DNA from: Rhodoferax sp.
Lineage (GTDB): Bacteria; Pseudomonadota; Gammaproteobacteria; Burkholderiales; Burkholderiaceae_C
NCBI GenBank assembly: GCA_031291295.1
Contig: JARLJI010000136.1
Location: forward strand, 42,375 to 106,374
DNA length: 64,000 nt
Direction: 5' to 3'
Of this stretch, positions 8,475 through 15,019 are shown piece by piece (the first letter of the stretch is position 1; each line of letters starts with the position of its first letter). Under the pieces are notes generated by a model that was not told the origin of the DNA, did no database searches, and saw only the letters and a list, made by a program, of their open reading frames with translations. The translations under genes were made by a program, and so were the position numbers.

Positions 8475-8908
8475 GACTGCAACTCGTGCAAAGACATCAG
8501 GTCGGTTACTGGGTCGGCCAAACCGTCCGACTGCTCGCCCCACAAAAGATGCAAGGCTTGAGCTTCGCTGATACGTCCAAACCGCTTGGCACTGATACGC
8601 GCCAACTCTGGATGCCCTAATGCCATATGCATGTAATGCTCGCCGGCCTGGGGCGTGATGCCCGCAACTCGCATCAGAGTTGCAACCTCACCGGCGGGCG
8701 CTTTCAGCAATAGCGCGCCACACCGCAGCGCCATGCGGGTTCCCGTCACCACCGCCTCACGTGCGCGCGCATGCGCAAGGTGTAGATCATGAGTGAGGCC
8801 GTGAATAGCTTGTTGTGCGAGCCGGGCGCGCAGTAGTTCTCCCGCCCTGCCGGACGCGTCCGGGTGTTCCTCGGCAATTTGTAATAGGCGGGCATCCCAG
8901 TTAATCAT
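8471..8908 (-). CDS. Hypothetical island 1 protein, alpha-helical
   Basis: I chose the ATG at 8908 (MINWDARLLQ, 145 residues) because AGAGGAAATT lies just upstream; a longer frame extends to 8956 without such a site. The product is predicted mostly helical, rich in Ala, Leu, His and Arg (HDLHLAHARAREAV, ITPQAGEHYMHMAL), with no signal or membrane segment. It overlaps the PC4-like gene by 4 bp. It lies between the putative origin and the cargo. I do not recognise the family. Confidence 0.65.
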   Translation of the reverse strand: MINWDARLLQIAEEHPDASGRAGELLRARLAQQAIHGLTHDLHLAHARAREAVVTGTRMALRCGALLLKAPAGEVATLMRVAGITPQAGEHYMHMALGHPELARISAKRFGRISEAQALHLLWGEQSDGLADPVTDLMSLHELQS

Positions 8909-8995
8909 AATTTCCTCTCGCGTGCGCGAGCATGGGGGCAGTTGCACACATTTCATAATTTCCCATAATTTTAAAAATCGGTCCTGGTGACACTT

Positions 8996-9087
8996 GATGA
9001 CGCTTATTCCTATATCTATCGTCTACAAATAACTTCTCAATTTCACATATACGGTAGATAAGGGGGGAAGCGTCATCAAGCGTCATC
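8996..9087. repeat. Iterons flanking an AT-rich segment, putative replication origin of island 1
   Basis: The 10-mer AAGCGTCATC occurs twice in perfect tandem (9068-9077, 9078-9087) and once inverted (8996-9005). The outer copies extend to a 13-bp perfect inverted repeat, CTTGATGACGCTT at 8993-9005 and AAGCGTCATCAAG at 9068-9080. The roughly 60 bp between are AT-rich. The cluster lies just past the end of the primase-helicase gene. In P4, the primase-helicase alpha protein binds iterons near its own gene, so an origin role is a reasonable inference; operator function is the alternative. Confidence 0.5.
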
Positions 9088-9149
9088 GCCGGCAGTTTTG
9101 CCCCGTGCAAGTTGCCGGGCAGCGCCAGCAGTTACGGCAGATTTCAGCG

Positions 9150-11510
9150 TCACCCCCTCACGAGCGCGACCGGTGCGTGTTCCCATGGCTGCTTCAATTG
9201 GCGATCCAGGAGCAGCGCGCCCTCTTTCTTGCGCGTCACCGGCAGGCCACGCTCTTTCAGGGCGAGGGTCATTGCGCGTTGCGACCAGGGCGAATGCATT
9301 CCGCGCATGCCGCACCACGATCTAAAGCGTTGATAGAGATCATGCGTTTGCACACTGCCCCCGTGCATGCCGACTGTGCATTCGTCGAGGAATTCGCCCA
9401 CGAGGTCTTCGCCGTCCAGGTAGTCGGCTGATGCGGCCTCGACGCTTGCCGGCGGTTTCAAGCCTTCCCGGTACCACGCGACCGCACCATCGACGCACCA
9501 CCGCAAAATGGCAGGCCCTTCTGCTTTGAGCTTTTCGGATAGTTGCGGATCGCGCTTTTCCTGCGGAATCGTCACATTGAACGGCACCAGCAAGACGCGG
9601 CGGCGGATTGCTTCATCGATCGACCGGAACGTCGGCTGGTGGTTGCCTGCAATCAAGAGCGTGAACTGCGGCGTGTATTCGAAAAAATCCTGCCGCATGA
9701 GGCGAGCCGTTACAGTGTCGCCGCCGGTCAAGTCCTTAATTACCGCTTCATCCCACGATTTCCCCGGCGGTAATTCGCTACTGACGACAAGCCGTGCCCC
9801 CCGCAAACCTGCCAGGTTGGTTGGATGGCTTTCGTTTCGGCTATCGAGGAACAACGAGGCGGGCGCGCGGCGGGCATATTCATGCAGCAGCCATTGCAGC
9901 GTGTTCAGGAACACTGATTTCCCGTTGGCGCCATTTCCGTAGAGGAAGAGTAATTTTTGTTCCCGCGTGTGCCCTGTGAGTGCATACCCTGCCGCGCGCT
10001 GAATGAACGCAATCATTTCAGCGTCACCGGAAAACACTTGATCGAGGAATGCCCGCCACAGCGGTGCATCGGTTCCCACTGGTGCGGGATCGACCGATAC
10101 GCTCTTGGTGATGTAGTCGCCTCGATCAGGCGGGCGCACTGCCCCGGTTTTCAAGTCCACAGTGCCGGTGGGCGTGCCCAACATATCCAGGTCGGCATCG
10201 AATTGTTCGACACCGGCAACAAGGTCGACATTGCTGCGGGCTGTCAATTCCACGCTTGCCGCAAAGGACGCTTGGCGCAGATCGGCCGCTTTGCGCTTCA
10301 TTGCCGCAATGAGCCTGTCGGCGTCATCGGGGTTGGGCAACGTCGATGCCTTGTGTTCGGTCCACTGTTTCAGCAAGGCGGCTTTGGCGCGTAGGAATTC
10401 GCGCGTCATGGTCATATGGCGCATACGTGCGTCAAGTTCCCAGCGCACGCCATCCCAAAATAGCCAGCGGCCCCAGGCAGGGACAAAGCGTGCATCCCGT
10501 GACCATCCGGCCAGGGAGAGGTCGAGGGCCATTTGATCGTGTGAAAGATCAGGATCGGCTTCGACCTCGAACGGCGCAAGTTGCCAGCCATACCGCGATG
10601 CCGCGCGCGGCTGCATCACCTGCCCAGGCTGGCCGAACACCTGCGCTGTGTCGATACCTCGCCGGGGGTTCTGCCACCCTGCCCGCTGCGCCCGAGCAAA
10701 CACGGCAGCAAAACCCGTTCTTTCGCCGGTAAATGTTGCCCAGCGTGCAAGGTCGTCAGGCTTGTGCTTGGACGAGGTCGCCGACCATTCGGCCCACAGG
10801 ACAAACCCAACGTCGCCGAGGCACGCGAGCGCCTGCCCAATGCTGATCCAGTCATAGTAATCATCCGCCGGTATCACTTGGAGGGCGCTGCGCAAATCGG
10901 CGAGCGTCTCCGGCGTTGCCTCACGCGGCTCTGCAGGTAGAGCCGCGTCGACCATGTCGGTTGGTGGGAATATAGGCACCAGATCGGAAACCAAGTCGAT
11001 GCACGCGCCGTCGATCGGATGCGCCTCGAACGGAACGCCCGTCACGCGGCCAACGTAATAGGTCTGTGACAGTGTGAACGATTCATGCGCGAGGATGCCA
11101 CCCAAGGCCCCATTCAGGCGGCCCAGCAGCTCGCGCCGTGCAGCCGGTTCATACTCGCGCGACAGTGGCGCAAGGACGCGCCAGCGGGGCGCGTCGGGGC
11201 TATGCGACGGGGTGGTATAGATGACGGCGCGGATTCCGGCCAACTTGAGGAACAAAGCGGCTGATTCGGGCGACACCTGGCCGGCGTCGTAATCCCCCTC
11301 GATGCCCGAGATGGCAATGACGTTGGCATCGTGCCGCAATGACCCGCGCGCGGTGCGGGAGTCGCCGAACGTGGCGAGCTTTATAAGCGGGCATCCTGCT
11401 TTAGTCGGGTACTCGGGCGAATTGATGCAGCGGGCGACAAGGTCGGGCCACGTCAGATCATGGCGTTCGATCATGTCAGCGCGGACGGTTGGGAAGGTGG
11501 TTATGCGCAT
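9150..11510 (-). CDS. P4-type primase-helicase (bifunctional phage/plasmid replication protein)
   Basis: This 786-residue replication protein has three parts: an N-terminal primase-like region with GIEGDYDAG and TTPSHSPDAPRWRVL (about residues 60-130), a PriCT-2-like domain (ALQVIPADDYYDWISIGQAL, residues 208-265), and a D5/P4-family helicase C-terminal half with Walker A GNGANGKS near residue 526 and LLIAGNHQPTF. In P4-like satellites such proteins prime and unwind the element's own DNA. The start overlaps the upstream gene's end by 10 bp. Domains appear intact, so autonomous replication after excision is plausible. Confidence 0.9.
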   Translation of the reverse strand: MRITTFPTVRADMIERHDLTWPDLVARCINSPEYPTKAGCPLIKLATFGDSRTARGSLRHDANVIAISGIEGDYDAGQVSPESAALFLKLAGIRAVIYTTPSHSPDAPRWRVLAPLSREYEPAARRELLGRLNGALGGILAHESFTLSQTYYVGRVTGVPFEAHPIDGACIDLVSDLVPIFPPTDMVDAALPAEPREATPETLADLRSALQVIPADDYYDWISIGQALACLGDVGFVLWAEWSATSSKHKPDDLARWATFTGERTGFAAVFARAQRAGWQNPRRGIDTAQVFGQPGQVMQPRAASRYGWQLAPFEVEADPDLSHDQMALDLSLAGWSRDARFVPAWGRWLFWDGVRWELDARMRHMTMTREFLRAKAALLKQWTEHKASTLPNPDDADRLIAAMKRKAADLRQASFAASVELTARSNVDLVAGVEQFDADLDMLGTPTGTVDLKTGAVRPPDRGDYITKSVSVDPAPVGTDAPLWRAFLDQVFSGDAEMIAFIQRAAGYALTGHTREQKLLFLYGNGANGKSVFLNTLQWLLHEYARRAPASLFLDSRNESHPTNLAGLRGARLVVSSELPPGKSWDEAVIKDLTGGDTVTARLMRQDFFEYTPQFTLLIAGNHQPTFRSIDEAIRRRVLLVPFNVTIPQEKRDPQLSEKLKAEGPAILRWCVDGAVAWYREGLKPPASVEAASADYLDGEDLVGEFLDECTVGMHGGSVQTHDLYQRFRSWCGMRGMHSPWSQRAMTLALKERGLPVTRKKEGALLLDRQLKQPWEHAPVALVRG

Positions 11511-12157
11511 GACGTACCCCCTTCGATGCGGGTGGCCTCAGCGTCCTTGACGGCGCCGCCTTTGTTCTCGGTTGGCAACAGAGCGCAGGTACCCAGGGTA
11601 ACCTTCCCTTCGCCCCGCTGCCACGCGGGACACTGCCATTCAATGCATCGATTTGTGTCGGTGCGGCCCTTGGTAATTTGGCAATGGTCGAATGTAGGCA
11701 CCGTCCCGATAGCGGTATGTAGCATCTTCACCAGATCGGCCCATCGGTCGAAGGTGTCGCAGAGTGAGGCGGCAGCGTGCTTACCGTAGGTCACGGCCCG
11801 GCCAAAGGCGGCAATATCGGCGGGATCAAGAAGACGCCTCTCCCTGATCCTGTTGACTGCGGCATGTACGTCCCTAAGATCGCGGGTAACCGGGGTCAGC
11901 AGGTGTTCCACTGGCATTGCGGGAGCGAAGAACCGCAGGCGCTCCCACACTTGGCACTCGGGGCAGTCGTGCCCAGGGCGGGGCTCGGTGGCGGGGACAT
12001 ACGGGATCGGAGGTGGACTCTGCTGCTGTGCCGTGTCAAAATTCAAATTGTTGGTGTCGGTGTAAGTGCCCGCGGTGTTGGTAGCGCCGTGGGCTTTATC
12101 TTTTTCAAGGCGAGTGCTTCCCGCGTCGCCGCTCGGGCGGTGGTTGTTGGTATCCAT
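11501..12157 (-). CDS. Hypothetical protein upstream of the island 1 primase
   Basis: This 218-residue protein has a polar, probably disordered N-terminal 70 residues (TNTAGTYTDTNN, QQQSPPPIPY), then a Cys/His segment HDCPECQVWERL and a helical middle (HAAVNRIRERRLLDPADIAAFGRA). Further cysteines near the C-terminus (HCQIT, CIEWQCPAW, GTCALLP) suggest a metal site. It overlaps the primase gene by 10 bp and follows the AlpA-like gene by 16 bp, so it belongs to the replication operon. The combination suggests a DNA-associated accessory protein; the family is not recognised. Confidence 0.6.
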   Translation of the reverse strand: MDTNNHRPSGDAGSTRLEKDKAHGATNTAGTYTDTNNLNFDTAQQQSPPPIPYVPATEPRPGHDCPECQVWERLRFFAPAMPVEHLLTPVTRDLRDVHAAVNRIRERRLLDPADIAAFGRAVTYGKHAAASLCDTFDRWADLVKMLHTAIGTVPTFDHCQITKGRTDTNRCIEWQCPAWQRGEGKVTLGTCALLPTENKGGAVKDAEATRIEGGTSCA

Positions 12158-12173
12158 GATTTACGCCCCTTAC

Positions 12174-12407
12174 TTAAGACGCAAGTACTTTGCGAAGGTC
12201 ACCGACGTTCCAGGCGGTCACGCGTTCAGACAGCTTGCGAGGGGCGGGTAAGGCGCCGCGTTTTGCCATGCGCCAGACTGTTGCAGCCGAACAGCCGAAC
12301 AGCGCCTCCACTACTGGCTGGCGGACGTTCGCGGAATCGGGAAGTGAATCGAAGTACTTGAGCGCGTCAGGGATAGGCGCAGTGCTGCGGGGTGATGCGG
12401 TTTTCAT
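12174..12407 (-). CDS. AlpA-like helix-turn-helix regulator or excisionase
   Basis: This 77-residue protein is built around one MerR/AlpA-type helix-turn-helix: FGCSAATVWRMAKRGALPAPRKLSERVTAW, followed by NVGDLRKVLAS. In P4-like elements AlpA proteins act as excision factors and as activators of the integrase or replication genes. The GALPAPRKL segment is the typical wing after the recognition helix. It lies between the replication operon and the integrase-proximal gene, the usual place. Other possibility: a repressor of the downstream primase operon. Confidence 0.75.
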   Translation of the reverse strand: MKTASPRSTAPIPDALKYFDSLPDSANVRQPVVEALFGCSAATVWRMAKRGALPAPRKLSERVTAWNVGDLRKVLAS

Positions 12408-12469
12408 TTTGAAGCGACCTTGTGAGTTGAGAAGCTTCGAGTAAAAATCCGGCTTTCTGGCTACCCCGG

Positions 12470-13189
12470 CTAAACGGTACTTTTCTTTTTTCTGGCTTCT
12501 CGCAGCCTCTCCCCAAAATGATTGAAGCTGATCGTTTTACGCCCGTCATCAAACGGGTATTCATAGACGCTCATATGACGCCTCGTTTTTTCTTCACAGC
12601 TACCAGCCCAATCTTCTATTGCGGATTTCAGGTGCGGCCATATTTCTCTTGGCTTCATGTTCGGGTGAGTTCGCGCGAGGGTTGCAATTAAATCGCCCAT
12701 CGTCCTACTGTCGTCGCCTGTGCCGCCTTTACCGCGCTTCCTGCTGGCGTTTTTTGCCTGGTGTTTACCGTAACGGTCTGCCTTATCCAGTTTGGGCTCG
12801 ACCTCCTTATAAGCCGCTTGCCTGCCACGTTGCCGGGACTGGATTTCTAGCAGCCGGGTGTACTCTTCTTCACATCGCGCTCTATCGGCCTTGACCGCCT
12901 CATCGTCCTCATCGTTAAGGCCCTTCGCTGCAAGACGAAGGATATTGACCGCCAGTAGTTGGCTGTGAGTGAGTTTCGCAATGTATAAATGGGGTAGCCT
13001 ATTCTCTACAACCATTGCCCATTTACTGGTTTGTGAAAGCTTGGCGATGCGGCACAAATAGCGTGCTACCTGGCGCACCCTGGCATCGCTCCAGCCGTTC
13101 AGTGCTGCCCGTGCTTCGCTAATGCGTTGAAAATCGGTTTCAAGCATCAAGTTATCCGTCATCCAGTTGTCATACAGGTAGCAGCTCAT
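12470..13189 (-). CDS. Hypothetical protein between integrase and AlpA-like gene
   Basis: This 239-residue soluble protein has a helical N-terminal half and a charged, basic centre (ASRKRGKGGTGDDSR), ending FGERLREARKKKSTV. The segment RTMGDLIATLARTHPNMKPREIWPHL could be a small helical domain. I recall such proteins near P4-type integrases in Betaproteobacteria but know of no function. The start is 17 bp after the integrase stop, with only a weak ribosome site, suggesting it is read on the integrase transcript. Confidence 0.6.
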   Translation of the reverse strand: MSCYLYDNWMTDNLMLETDFQRISEARAALNGWSDARVRQVARYLCRIAKLSQTSKWAMVVENRLPHLYIAKLTHSQLLAVNILRLAAKGLNDEDDEAVKADRARCEEEYTRLLEIQSRQRGRQAAYKEVEPKLDKADRYGKHQAKNASRKRGKGGTGDDSRTMGDLIATLARTHPNMKPREIWPHLKSAIEDWAGSCEEKTRRHMSVYEYPFDDGRKTISFNHFGERLREARKKKSTV

Positions 13190-13206
13190 GGCGTCTCACT
13201 TCGCCA

Positions 13207-14430
13207 TTAAGCCGCTTGACCGTGCAGCGGGATCACGTCTGCGCCCATGCGCAGCTTATCCAGGTAGTCCGCCCACTTTTGCATCATCTTGCGCCGCGCC
13301 GGCAAGTGCGCCGTGCGGTTGTAGGCGCGTCCGTTCGGGTCTTTCACCGCATGGGCCAATTGATGCTCGATCAGGTCGACGCGCTCGCCCAGCACTTCAT
13401 CCATGATGGTGCGCGCCATCGCCCGGAAGCCGTGGGCAGAATGCACTTCCTTGCTGTAGCCCATGCCGCGCAAGGCCGCGTTGATGGTGTTCTCACTCAT
13501 GGGGCGCTCGCCGGTGCGCAGGCTGGGGAACACGTACCGCCCGTGGCCGGTAATCGGCTGCACGCTGCGCAGAATCTCGACGGCCTGTGTGGACAGCGGC
13601 ACGATATGGTCATTTTTCATTTTCATCTTGCTGCCGGGGATGCGCCATTCCGCCGCCTCAAGGTCAATCTCTGCCCATTCCATGGTCCGCAGCTCGCCGG
13701 GGCGCACGAACAGCATGGGGTTAAGTTTCAACGCCGCCACGGTGCAGGGATGCCCGCTGTAGTTGAATATGGAGCGCATCAGGTCGCCCGCCTGCTTTGG
13801 CTCTGTGATTGCTGCGAAGTGGGTCCGCGGCACAGCCGATAGCGCGCCCTTCAAGTCCGCAGTCACGTCACGCTCTGCCGTGCCGTCTGCCACCGCAAAC
13901 CGGAACACCTGCCCGCATATCTGCTTCACCCGGTGGGCGCTGTCGATCGCGCCGCGTACCTCCATCTTGCGCACCGTGGCCAGCACGTCGCGCGGCCCGA
14001 TGGTGGAGATGGGCATCTTGCCGATGAAGGGGAACACGTCTTTCTCAAGCCAGCTCGTGATGTTGTCTTGCGTGCCCTGCGCGCGGATTGGCGCAGTCTT
14101 TGCCAGCCAGTGACGCGCCACCGCTTCAAAGGTGTTTGCCGCCGCGCCCGCTCTGGCCTGCCTTGCTTCGCGCTTGGCTGCGCCCGGGTCGACCTCATTG
14201 GCCAGCAGTTCCCGCGCCTTGTCGCGCCGCTTGCGGGCATCGGCAAGCGACACCGCCGGGTATACGCCCAGGGCCAGCGTCTTGCGTTTGTCGGCGTGGG
14301 TGTAATCCATGCGCCAGTATTTGCCGCCTGCCTTGATTAGCAAATACATGCCGCCGCCATCGGTGTATTTGTCCCCGGTCGGCTTGCCGCTGTGCTTTGT
14401 TTGCTTAACGAATGTGTCTGTCAGTGCCAT
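13207..14430 (-). CDS. int: P4-type tyrosine integrase of island 1
   Basis: This 407-residue tyrosine recombinase has the arm-binding N-terminal domain (DUF4102 type: TDGGGMYLLIKAGGKYWRM, then LALGVYPAVSLADARKRRD), a core-binding domain (residues 100-190) and a catalytic domain with R in RPGELR, HGFRAMAR, LIEHQLAH and the nucleophile Tyr in GRAYNRTAH. All catalytic residues are visible, so it is probably active. It is transcribed away from the tRNA-Leu gene, 176 bp from its 3' end, the standard layout for P4-type islands. It should catalyse integration at, and excision from, the tRNA 3' end. Confidence 0.95.
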   Translation of the reverse strand: MALTDTFVKQTKHSGKPTGDKYTDGGGMYLLIKAGGKYWRMDYTHADKRKTLALGVYPAVSLADARKRRDKARELLANEVDPGAAKREARQARAGAAANTFEAVARHWLAKTAPIRAQGTQDNITSWLEKDVFPFIGKMPISTIGPRDVLATVRKMEVRGAIDSAHRVKQICGQVFRFAVADGTAERDVTADLKGALSAVPRTHFAAITEPKQAGDLMRSIFNYSGHPCTVAALKLNPMLFVRPGELRTMEWAEIDLEAAEWRIPGSKMKMKNDHIVPLSTQAVEILRSVQPITGHGRYVFPSLRTGERPMSENTINAALRGMGYSKEVHSAHGFRAMARTIMDEVLGERVDLIEHQLAHAVKDPNGRAYNRTAHLPARRKMMQKWADYLDKLRMGADVIPLHGQAA

Positions 14431-14442
14431 TACTGCCCCTTA

Positions 14443-14507
14443 TGACGGTATCTCCTTGCGGTACTTGAGAAAGTACCGTCATAGATACCGTGTTTTTGAC
14501 GGTATCT
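14443..14507. repeat. Candidate integrase arm-type sites (right) upstream of int
   Basis: This 65-bp region between int and the tRNA holds AAAGTACCGTCA at 14470-14481 (identical to the tandem copies at 6749-6772) and two copies of TGACGGTATCT (14443-14453, 14497-14507), which share the core TACCGTCA in the opposite orientation. They overlap the expected int promoter, so the integrase may also repress itself by binding here. Confidence 0.6.
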
Positions 14508-14540
14508 CATGGTATCTGGTGAAACCGCGTGAGGCAACAA

Positions 14541-14573
14541 AAAACCCGCCATGCTAGAAAACATGCGGGTTTT
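14541..14573. terminator. Bidirectional terminator between tRNA-Leu and int
   Basis: AAAACCCG at 14541-14548 pairs with CGGGTTTT at 14566-14573, and an inner CATG pairs with CATG, giving a 12-bp stem with one bulged base and an 8-base loop. A-rich and T-rich flanks allow termination on both strands. It would end the tRNA transcript 33 bp past the tRNA-Leu 3' end. Confidence 0.75.
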
Positions 14574-14605
14574 GAGAGGATATGACACGTTAAAAAACGA
14601 TCATT

Positions 14606-14699
14606 TGGTGCCCGGAGCCGGGGTCGAACCGGCACGCCCCTTATTCAGGAAAGCGGCGGATTTTAAGTCCGCTGTGTCTACCAATTTCACCATCCGGGC
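14606..14699 (-). tRNA. tRNA-Leu (anticodon UAA), attachment site of island 1
   Basis: 94 nt with encoded CCA. Acceptor arms GCCCGGA and TCCGGGC pair perfectly; the anticodon loop reads ACTTAAAAT with anticodon TAA, and a long variable arm is present as expected for a class II leucine tRNA. Its last 25 nt are partly repeated at 6677-6695, marking it as the island 1 integration site; the gene itself remains intact. Confidence 0.97.
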
Positions 14700-14722
14700 C
14701 GACCGTGTATTGTGAAACAAAA

Positions 14723-14753
14723 CAGCCCCGTCAACCTGAGGTTGGCAGGGCTG
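14723..14753 (-). terminator. Hairpin between tRNA-Cys and tRNA-Leu
   Basis: CAGCCC (14723-14728) pairs with GGGCTG (14748-14753), and AACCT with AGGTT inside. Read on the minus strand it is followed by TTTTGTTT, so it could be a terminator or processing signal after tRNA-Cys. Confidence 0.5.
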
Positions 14754-14757
14754 AATC

Positions 14758-14831
14758 TGGAGGCGCGGCCCGGAGTCGAACCGGGCTAGACGGATTTGCA
14801 ATCCGGTACATAACCGCTTTGTTACCGCGCC
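14758..14831 (-). tRNA. tRNA-Cys (anticodon GCA)
   Basis: 74 nt including encoded CCA. Acceptor arms GGCGCGG and CCGCGCC pair perfectly; the anticodon loop is TTGCAAA with anticodon GCA. Second gene of the Gly-Cys-Leu tRNA cluster on the minus strand. Confidence 0.97.
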
Positions 14832-14855
14832 AGAACTTCTGCTATTTTTTCTGAC

Positions 14856-14887
14856 AAAAAAGGGAAGCTTTTGGCTTCCCTTTTTTT
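14856..14887. terminator. Strong terminator between tRNA-Gly and tRNA-Cys
   Basis: GGGAAGC (14862-14868) pairs with GCTTCCC (14874-14880) around a 5-base loop, flanked by six A on the left and seven T on the right, so it should work in both directions. The tRNA-Gly transcript is probably separate from tRNA-Cys. Confidence 0.8.
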
Positions 14888-14891
14888 AATA

Positions 14892-14967
14892 TGGAGCGGG
14901 AGAAGAGTCTCGAACTCTCGACCTCAACCTTGGCAAGGTTGCGCTCTACCAACTGAGCTACTCCCGC
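14892..14967 (-). tRNA. tRNA-Gly (anticodon GCC)
   Basis: 76 nt including encoded CCA. Acceptor arms GCGGGAG and CTCCCGC are complementary; the anticodon stem CCTTG/CAAGG carries the anticodon GCC. First gene of the three-tRNA cluster, about 50 bp beyond the lon stop codon. Confidence 0.97.
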
Positions 14968-15019
14968 ATTTCAAGCCTCAAATTATAGCTTAATTTTAAA
15001 GCCTCGCGCCATTAGCGCA

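Larger units (their letters stand above)
6677..14630. mobile_element. Island 1: P4-like integrative element in tRNA-Leu(UAA)
   Basis: An element of about 8 kb with all genes on the minus strand, lying between the tRNA-Leu(UAA) 3' end (14606-14630) and an imperfect copy of it at 6677-6695. It holds a P4-type integrase next to the tRNA, an AlpA-like regulator, a P4-type primase-helicase, a PC4-like small protein, iterons near the primase, and small cargo genes at the distal end. Identical 12-bp repeats at both inner edges look like integrase arm sites. No structural phage genes are present, so it fits a P4-like satellite or a simple genomic island. Borders are inferred from the repeats. Confidence 0.8.

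Noticed and set aside
8901..9110. 69-codon minus-strand frame overlapping the island 1 iterons
   Set aside because: It starts inside the iteron cluster and has no ribosome site; the iterons explain the region better.
6677..14630. Conjugative element (ICE) for island 1
   Set aside because: No relaxase, coupling protein or type IV secretion genes are present.
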